Under the pieces are notes generated by a model. That model was given only the letters and a program-made list of their open reading frames with translations, searched no databases and was not told where the DNA came from. 64,000 bases of DNA from an uncultured Opitutia bacterium (GTDB lineage Bacteria > Verrucomicrobiota > Verrucomicrobiia > Opitutales > Opitutaceae): NCBI GenBank assembly GCA_903820035.1, contig CAIJFT010000331.1:1-64000 (forward strand), in the 5' to 3' direction. The stretch's first letter is position 1, and each line of letters begins with the position of its first letter. The translations under genes and the position numbers were made by a program. Below are positions 1 to 6,900 of this stretch, one piece after another.

Positions 1-786
1 AGTTACTTCACGCACCCCGATCCGCTGGTTGCCAATTACGGCGTGGTTTTTCACCCGGTGACGGATGTCTCGCTCTATTACGGCCACACCGAGAACGCCG
101 CCCAGATTGTCCAGCCGCGCCAGTCCGGTCGGAACAATGAACTGCAGGACGGTCGTCAGGATGAGGTCGGGCTGCGGTACCGTTTCCTCGGTTCCAAGGC
201 GGTCGCGACGGTCGCTTATTACGACTCCGCACAGTCCAATAACTCGATCCTGAATCCGGCCCTGTTCTCGGTGCCGCCGCCGGTGGTGCAATCGCCGCCG
301 CTGTTCATGGACCGCGTGGCCCGCGGCTGGGAGTACGAGCTCAATATGGCGGTGTCCTCGAGCCTGTCCCTGATCGCCAACTACACGAACTTCCGCAACC
401 GCAGTCCGTACGGCACGCCGATCCGCGGCGCCTCCGAGAACTCCGGGGCCGCCTGGGTGAACTACAAGTTCGTCGATGGTGTCGCCAAGGGCCTGTCTTT
501 CGGCGTGGGTTATGTGCGCGCCGGCAAGCGTCCGGGCGACACGGGTAGCGGCTACACTGCGGCCAGCTCGGACAACAACCTGATCCGGGTGCAGCCGACG
601 TTCTATCTGCCGGTGACTTCCCTGTTGAATGTGTCGGCGGCCTACCGGTTCAGCCCGAACCTCCTGGGCCGGGCGTTCATCGACAACGTGGCTGACGCGA
701 CGTATTACCGTGGCGCGATCAACCGCAACGGCGTGTATCCGGGAATCCCGCGCAACTACCGCGTGGCGATGGAATACTCGTTCTAG
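1..786 (+). CDS. TonB-dependent receptor, C-terminal part (cut by window start)
   Basis: The frame is open from base 1, so the ORF-track start at 43 is internal and the gene begins upstream of the window. The visible 261 residues look like the last strands of an outer-membrane beta-barrel: alternating aromatic and polar residues, a strand ending DNVADATYYRGAI, and a C-terminal phenylalanine (MEYSF), the usual barrel-assembly signal. The segment GISRNYRVAMEYSF-like end is typical of siderophore-type TonB receptors such as the FhuA/FcuA group, but the plug domain that would help assign a substrate is not in view. A strong intrinsic terminator follows. Family assignment is firm; substrate is unknown. 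Confidence 0.85.
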   Translation, partial: SYFTHPDPLVANYGVVFHPVTDVSLYYGHTENAAQIVQPRQSGRNNELQDGRQDEVGLRYRFLGSKAVATVAYYDSAQSNNSILNPALFSVPPPVVQSPPLFMDRVARGWEYELNMAVSSSLSLIANYTNFRNRSPYGTPIRGASENSGAAWVNYKFVDGVAKGLSFGVGYVRAGKRPGDTGSGYTAASSDNNLIRVQPTFYLPVTSLLNVSAAYRFSPNLLGRAFIDNVADATYYRGAINRNGVYPGIPRNYRVAMEYSF

Positions 787-811
787 TCGTCGTTTATTGG
801 CCCACCTCGCC

Positions 812-837
812 AAGCCCCGAGCAATCGGGGCTTTTTT
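812..837 (+). terminator. Intrinsic terminator after TonB receptor
   Basis: A perfect 9-bp stem (AAGCCCCGA / TCGGGGCTT) with a 4-base loop is followed by a T run. It lies about 26 bases after the receptor stop codon on the same strand. Confidence 0.9.
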
Positions 838-859
838 CGTACCCAGTGAGTTGGGCATG

Positions 860-887
860 AAAAAGGCGGGGTGAGTTTCACCCCGCC
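860..887 (-). terminator. Intrinsic terminator after sucD
   Basis: A perfect 10-bp stem (GGCGGGGTGA / TCACCCCGCC) with a 3-base loop; on the minus strand it is followed by five T. It lies about 24 bases downstream of the sucD stop codon and faces the receptor terminator, so the two convergent transcripts are separated by two terminators. Confidence 0.9.
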
Positions 888-911
888 CGAATTCGGGAGC
901 GCCCCTGCGGC

Positions 912-1835
912 TTACTTCAGGACCACACCCTTGGCCTGCGCGGAGCGGAGGAGGGCGTCGGCCATGTCGCTCGGGGTCGCGGCGACCTCAATGCCACATT
1001 CCTTGAACACGGCGATTTTGGCGGCTGCAGTGTCCTCGGCGCCGCCGACGATCGCGCCGGCGTGGCCCATGCGACGGCCCGCGGGGGCGGTCGCGCCGGC
1101 GATGAAACCGGCGACGGGCTTCTGGCAGTTGGCCTTGATCCAGCGGGCCGCCTCGACCTCGGCGTTGCCGCCGATTTCACCGATGAGGATGATGCCGTGC
1201 GTCTCAGGATCCGCGTTGAAGAGCTTGATCACATCGAGGTGCGAGGTGCCGTTGACGGGGTCGCCGCCGATGCCGACGCAGGTCGTTTGGCCGATGTTCT
1301 TCGAGGTGAGCTGGAAGACCGCCTCGTAGGTGAGGGTGCCGGAGCGCGAGACGACGCCGACGTGGCCCTGCTTGTGGATGTAACCGGGGGCGATGCCGAT
1401 GCGACAGCCGCCTTTGGAGTCTTCCCCGGCGCCCGGCGAAACGAGGCCGGGGCAGTTCGGACCGATGAGGCGGGTAGCCTTGCCCTGCATGGCGCGCTTC
1501 ACGCGGACCATGTCGCGGATCGGAATGCCCTCGGTGATGGCGACGACGAGATCGAGCCCGGCGTCCACGCCTTCGAGAATCGCGTCGGCCGCGAACGGTG
1601 GCGGCACGAAGACGGCGGAGACGGTGGCGCCGGTGGCCTTGGCGGCATCGGCGACGGAGTTGAAGATCGGGACCTTGTGTCCGGCGTGTTCGAAAAACTG
1701 GCCGCCCTTGCCGGGCGTGACGCCGGCGACGACTTTGGTGCCGTAGTCGAGGGAGAGCTTGGTGTGGCGCGCGCCGAATTCGCCGGTGATACCCTGAATG
1801 AGGATCTTGGTTTCGGGAGTGATGAGAATGGCCAT
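912..1835 (-). CDS. sucD: Succinyl-CoA synthetase alpha subunit
   Basis: Alpha subunit (307 aa) of succinate-CoA ligase, the TCA-cycle enzyme that makes ATP or GTP from succinyl-CoA. The N-terminal CoA-binding Rossmann domain begins [14 protein letters not shown]; the phosphohistidine motif [11 protein letters not shown] lies near residue 260. Length is close to the family norm of about 290. A loop insertion (AGEDSKGG, about residues 142-149) sits between LVSPG and CRIGIAPG where most homologues run straight through. It is the second gene of a sucC-sucD operon; the 97-bp gap holds a heptanucleotide repeat. The start ATG has no Shine-Dalgarno and follows a pyrimidine-rich leader. Assignment is secure. 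Confidence 0.97.
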   Translation of the reverse strand: MAILITPETKILIQGITGEFGARHTKLSLDYGTKVVAGVTPGKGGQFFEHAGHKVPIFNSVADAAKATGATVSAVFVPPPFAADAILEGVDAGLDLVVAITEGIPIRDMVRVKRAMQGKATRLIGPNCPGLVSPGAGEDSKGGCRIGIAPGYIHKQGHVGVVSRSGTLTYEAVFQLTSKNIGQTTCVGIGGDPVNGTSHLDVIKLFNADPETHGIILIGEIGGNAEVEAARWIKANCQKPVAGFIAGATAPAGRRMGHAGAIVGGAEDTAAAKIAVFKECGIEVAATPSDMADALLRSAQAKGVVLK

Positions 1836-1845
1836 TGCGAGAGAA

Positions 1846-1925
1846 GTTGAGGGTTGAGAGTTGAGGGTTGAGAGTTTTTCGAGCGGGTCGGGAGGTTTGG
1901 ATCTCCCAACGCTCAGCTCTCAACC
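1846..1925. repeat. Heptanucleotide repeat with inverted arm, sucC-sucD gap
   Basis: Four perfect-period 7-mers of the form GTTGAGR (1846-1873) are followed 30 bases later by the reverse orientation (CAACGCTCAGCTCTCAACC, 1907-1925). The two arms can pair as an imperfect hairpin between sucC and sucD. The same 7-mer occurs inside uvrA at three sites. Confidence 0.85.
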
Positions 1926-1932
1926 GGCCGGG

Positions 1933-3114
1933 TTAGGCCACCAGCTTGACGATCTTCTGCGCCGCGTCGGCCATGGTGTCGCCGGAGACCAGCTTGAGGC
2001 CGGAGGCATTGAGGGTGGCCTTGCCGGCGGCCACGTTGTTGCCCTCGAGGCGGACGACGAGGGGGAGCTTGAGGCCGACTTCCTTCACGGCCTCGACGAT
2101 GCCCTGGGCGATCACATTGCAGTCCATGATACCGCCAAAGATGTTTACCAAGATGCCCTTCACATTCGGGTCACCGAGGATGATCTTGAACGCCGCGATC
2201 ACCTGATCCTTCGAGGCGCCGCCGCCGACGTCGAGGAAGTTGGCCGGGGTGCCGCCGAAGTGCTTGATGATGTCCATCGTGCTCATCGCGAGGCCGGCGC
2301 CGTTGACGAGGCAGGCGATGTTGCCGTCGAGCGCGATGTAGCTGAGCGAGTACTTCGAGGCCTCGATTTCCTTGGAGTCCTCCTCGTTCAGGTCGCGCAG
2401 GGCGACGATCTCGGGGTGGCGGAAGAGCGCGTTGTCATCGAACGAGACCTTGGCGTCGAGGGCGAGGACCTCGCCCGTGGGGGTCGTGATGAGCGGGTTA
2501 ACCTCGACCATCGCGGCGTCGGTTTCCCAGTAGCAGGTGTAGAGGTTGCGGATGAGCTTGCCGGCGTTCTTCGCCTCGTTGCCCGTGAGGCCCAGCTGGG
2601 TGATCAGCTCGCGCACCTGGAAATCGGCGAGGCCGTACGCCGGATCGACGAAGATCTTGTGGATCTTCTCGGGCGTCTCGTGGGCCACCTTCTCAATTTC
2701 GACGCCGCCCTCCGTGGACGCGACGATCACCGGTTTGGAGGTCGCGCGGTCGAGGAGAATGGCGAGGTAGTACTCCTTCTTGATGTCGCTCGCGACGGTG
2801 AAGTACACGGTCTGCACCTTGCGGCCGGCCGGGCCGGTCTGGATGGTGACAAGGGTGTGGCCGAGCATATTGCCCGCCATCGCGAGGGCGTCGGACTTGG
2901 TCTTGCAGAACTTCACCCCGCCTTTGAAGCCGTTGGTAAACGTGCCCTTGCCGCGTCCGCCGGCGTGGATTTGGGACTTTACCATGGTCGCCCCCTCGGG
3001 GAGCAGCGCCAAGGCGGTCACAAACTCCTCGGGAGTCTTGGCCGCCGCGCCCTTGGGCACCGGCACGCCGTATTTTTCGAAGAGAGCCTTGGCCTGATAT
3101 TCGTGGATATTCAT
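1933..3114 (-). CDS. sucC: Succinyl-CoA synthetase beta subunit
   Basis: Beta subunit (393 aa) of succinate-CoA ligase. The start was set at the ATG giving [20 protein letters not shown], the canonical ATP-grasp N-terminus; the ORF-track start 70 codons upstream adds non-conserved residues. Visible motifs include [12 protein letters not shown] (nucleotide-binding lysines), EVNPL near residue 200 and the C-terminal domain motif [10 protein letters not shown], typical of the alpha-contacting region. Length matches the E. coli protein (388). It is the first gene of the sucCD operon, divergent from the CII-like gene. The leader is pyrimidine-rich without a clear ribosome binding site. Confidence 0.97.
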   Translation of the reverse strand: MNIHEYQAKALFEKYGVPVPKGAAAKTPEEFVTALALLPEGATMVKSQIHAGGRGKGTFTNGFKGGVKFCKTKSDALAMAGNMLGHTLVTIQTGPAGRKVQTVYFTVASDIKKEYYLAILLDRATSKPVIVASTEGGVEIEKVAHETPEKIHKIFVDPAYGLADFQVRELITQLGLTGNEAKNAGKLIRNLYTCYWETDAAMVEVNPLITTPTGEVLALDAKVSFDDNALFRHPEIVALRDLNEEDSKEIEASKYSLSYIALDGNIACLVNGAGLAMSTMDIIKHFGGTPANFLDVGGGASKDQVIAAFKIILGDPNVKGILVNIFGGIMDCNVIAQGIVEAVKEVGLKLPLVVRLEGNNVAAGKATLNASGLKLVSGDTMADAAQKIVKLVA

Positions 3115-3312
3115 GCGCGAAAAAGAAAGGATCAGTAAGCCAGACGCGTGGCCGGTTAGGCACGCAAAAAAAACGCGGGTTTTCCGAGGGCGGTGTAGGG
3201 GCCGTATCCTGCGGGCCTCGGGAGGGGAGGCGAGGCCACCCGGACGCCTCCGCCACGACCGGCGCGTATCCGTGGGATTGAGTTTCCCCGGGGCCGCCGA
3301 CAACGTCAGCGC

Positions 3313-3777
3313 ATGCAATCCCACGAGGTGATGAAAGAGGTCCTGAAGCAGACCAGCGCCAAGCAGATCGCCGCGGGAATGGGGCTATCCCTGTCGTTGA
3401 TTTACAAGTGGGCCGAGCCCCCCGTGGACGATAGCGGCAGCGGCACGGGGAGCCCGCTCGACCGGATCGGTCAACTCATCCGCATCACCGGCGACGCGCG
3501 GCCGGCGCAGTGGGTGTGCGAGCAGGCGGACGGCTTCTATATTCGCAACCCGCTGAACACGCCGCCGACGGCAGTAATTTTGGCGACCAACGACATCGTG
3601 CAGGAGTTTGCCGACATGCTCGCCACCATCGCAAAGGCGTCGGCGGACAATACCATCACGAAGGACGAAGCCCGCATCATCCGCCGGCGCTGGGAGGAGT
3701 TGAAGAGCGTCACCGAGGGCTTCGTCAAGGCAGCGGAAGGTGGAAATTTCGGCGCGCCTCCGGCCCTCAAGGCTTAG
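3313..3777 (+). CDS. CII-like helix-turn-helix protein
   Basis: A 154-aa protein with an N-terminal helix-turn-helix ([19 protein letters not shown], residues about 14-33) followed by an alpha-helical tail containing many charged residues. The arrangement resembles the phage regulatory protein CII / CP76 family, which binds DNA as an oligomer. No phage gene is adjacent, so a domesticated chromosomal regulator is more likely than a prophage remnant. It stands alone between divergent sucC and convergent uvrA. The leading ATG is followed by a second in-frame ATG six codons on (MQSHEVM), so the exact start is slightly uncertain. The family match is from memory of sequence features, not a search. 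Confidence 0.7.
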   Translation: MQSHEVMKEVLKQTSAKQIAAGMGLSLSLIYKWAEPPVDDSGSGTGSPLDRIGQLIRITGDARPAQWVCEQADGFYIRNPLNTPPTAVILATNDIVQEFADMLATIAKASADNTITKDEARIIRRRWEELKSVTEGFVKAAEGGNFGAPPALKA

Positions 3778-3851
3778 GCGTGGGCGGCGGCGAGGTCGGG
3801 CGTCCGAAGCGGTTTCCGCCCCACGCACTTTTTTTCTCCGCGGACGGCCCG

Positions 3852-3873
3852 TGCGCCGGGAGGAAGCCCGGCC
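3852..3873. repeat. Extragenic palindrome (GCCGGG/CCCGGC)
   Basis: GCCGGGAGGAAGCCCGGC forms a 6-bp stem followed by CTACCGG. It resembles the ends of the GGAGGCCCG palindromes found near 45.0, 59.2 and 61.5 kb and lies in the gap between the convergent CII-like gene and uvrA. It has no T run. Confidence 0.5.
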
Positions 3874-3954
3874 TACCGGTCGGGAAGAAGGCCAATCCAC
3901 GGAAGGAGAAGCCGAGGTGGGAATCGGGCTTCGTCTTGAAGTGAATCGTCCCGG

Positions 3955-6900
3955 TCAGGAACGGAATTTGGCGCGCAGGTAGGGAGCGGTGGGACTGGCC
4001 TTGGTTTTGAGCAGACCGGCGAGCGGACCTTGGTACATCAGCGCGCCGCCGTCGGGGCCGCCCACCGGGCCGAGCTCGACCACGTAATCGGCTTCGGCGA
4101 TCAGGTCGAGGTGGTGCTCGATGACGACGACCGTGTGGCCCTGGTCGACCAGGGCGTGAAGTACGCGGATGAGTTTTTCGCAGTCACTCAGGTGTAGTCC
4201 GATCGTCGGCTCCTCCAAAAGATAGAGGTTGCGCGGCAGCTCGCCGCGGCTGCGCTCGCGGTAGGACGCGAGCCCCGCGGAGAGTTCGGTGACGAGCTTG
4301 AGGCGCTGCGCCTCGCCGCCCGAAAGGGTCGGCGAACTTTGACCAAGCGTGAGATAGCCGAGGCCGCAATCGACCATCAGTTGGCAGACCTGCGAGAGGT
4401 GCGAGTGGAAGTCGAAGAACTGCGCGGCCTCCTCAAACGTCAGCTGCAGCACCTGGCCAATGGTTTTGGCCTTCCAAGTGATGTCGTTGAGTTCGGCGCT
4501 GTACCGTGCGCCGCGGCAGTCGTCGCATGGCAGGTAGGTATCGGGCATGAACGCCATCTCGAGCTTGATCCGGCCCGCGCCCTCGCAGGCGGGACAACGT
4601 CCGCCGGTCGTGTTGAACGAGAAGCGAGAGGCGGTGTAGCCGCGGATTTTCGCTTCGGGCAGCGAAGCGAAGAATTGGCGGATGAGATCAAAGATTCCGA
4701 GGTAGGTTGCCGGAGTGGAGCGCGGCGTTTTGCCGATCGGGGCCTGATCGACCTCGATGACGGACTTGAAACCGTTCGCGCCGCTCAGCGACGCGAACGG
4801 CGGTTGAGCGTTGAGGGTTGAGCGTTGGGCGTCGGAGGTGAAGCCGGTGGCCTTGACGAAGTCGCGGCCGGTGAGGTTTTTTTTCTTGGCTTTGATGGCG
4901 TGGCTGACGGCGGGGTGCAGCACGTCGCGGAAGAGCGTCGATTTCCCGGCGCCGCTCGGGCCGGCGACCATCGTGAGCCGGCCGAGCGGCACGCGGAGGT
5001 CGAAGCCCTTGAGGTTGCGGAAGGTGGCGTTGCGGAGTTCGAGCCACTCGAGGTGGAGCCCGCGGTCGCCGGCGGGCTTGGACTGCTTTTTCGGGCGGTT
5101 TTGACGGCCCGATGGGGACGTCGGTCCCGACCCAACCGCGCGGTATTCGCCGCGCAGCGGGTGCGCGATGCCCTTGGCGAGGAAGATGCCCGTGAGCGAT
5201 TGGGCGCTCGCCGCGATTTCGGCGGGGGTGCCGTGCGCCAGCAATTCGCCGCCGTGGATGCCGGCCCCGGGGCCGAGGTCGATGATGGTGTCGGCGCGGC
5301 GCATCAACTCGTCGTCGTGCTCGACGACGAGGAGCGTGTTGCCCTTCGCGCGGAGCGCTTCGAGCGTGTCGATGAGGCGGTCGTTGTCGCGCGCGTGGAG
5401 GCCGATGCTCGGTTCGTCGAGGACGTAGAGTACGCCGGAAAGGTTGGAACCGAGTTGGGCGGCCAGACGGATACGCTGGGCTTCGCCTCCGGAGAGCGTC
5501 TCGGTCGGGCGGTCGAGCGAGAGGTAGCCGAGGCCGACGTGGTCGAGGAACTTGAGCCGCTCCTCGATCTGCGGGACGATGTCGCGCACGATCAGTTGGC
5601 CGCGTGCGTCGAGGTCGAGGTTGCGGAGATTGGCGAGCAGGCGCGACGGCGTGTCGGCGAGCAGGACCGGCAACGAGAGTGGCGGCTGCGAGCGTTTCCG
5701 GTGGAGTTTCACGGCACGGCCGATGCGGTTGAGGCGGGCGCCGTGGCATTCCGGGCACGGCTGGCCCTGGTCCGAAACATCCTCCGCGGAATCGATGCCG
5801 AACTCGCGCAGCCGCGCGGCGGGATCGTCTTCATCTTCATCGACGGGGGCGAGCATCCAGGGAAACACCCGGCCGTGCCCGCGACACGCCGGGCACCAGC
5901 CGCGCGGCGAGTTGAAGGAGAAATTCTTCGGGTCCAACTCGGGAAACGACTCGCCCGTCGCGATGTCGGTGCGCGTGGTGGAGAACCACGACAGGATTTC
6001 GCCCTGCGGCGTGAGCAGGAAGCAGGCGCCCTTGCCGAGGTGGAGGGCTTCCTGAAGTTGAGCGTTGAGGGTTGAGGGTTGAGAGCCGGAGCTTTGTCCA
6101 GAGGTCAGAGCGGACTTCGAAGTTTTGGGGTTAGGCCTGACGGCTGATTTCTGGCTGCTGCCATCGGTTGCTTTCAGGTCGGCGACGACGACCTCGATGT
6201 CGTGTTCCTTGTAGCGGTCGAGGCGCTGAAAACCTTCGACCGGCGTCAGGCGGCCGTCGGCGCGCATCAACGTGTAGCCTTGGCTGGCGATCCACGTGGC
6301 GATCGGCTGGTGGTGGCCCTTGCGCCCGCGGATCAGCGGAGCGCAGAGGTAGAGGTGCTTGGCTTTTTTGGCCTTGGGCGTGGCGAGGACGCGGGTGAGC
6401 AGCGCCTTCAACTGGCCGGCCGAGAGCGGAGTGACGGGCAGGTCGCTGTCGGGGTGGTGCTGCGTGCCGAGCCGCGCGTACAAGAGACGCAGATACTGGG
6501 CGACCTCGGTGATCGTCGCGACGGTCGACTTGCGCGAGCCGCGGGTGACGCGCTGCTCGATGGCGACGGTCGGCGGAATGCCGGTGAGCCGGTCGATGGC
6601 GGGCCGTGGGAGCTGTTCGACGAACTGCCGCGCATAGGGCGACATCGACTCCATGAACCGCCGTTGGCCCTCGGCGAAGATGATGTCGAACGCGAGGGTC
6701 GACTTGCCCGAGCCCGAGACGCCGGTGACGACGTTCAACTGCCGGTGCGGGATCGAGAGCGTGAGGTTCTTGAGATTGTTTTCGCGGGCACCCTCGAGCC
6801 GCAAACACTGCGGACTGCTGGCGTAGGGGGCCGCGTCCTCGGCGGCGAGGGCCAGGGCTTCCACTCCGCGGTCAGCACCCTGCAATTCGCGATCCTGCAG

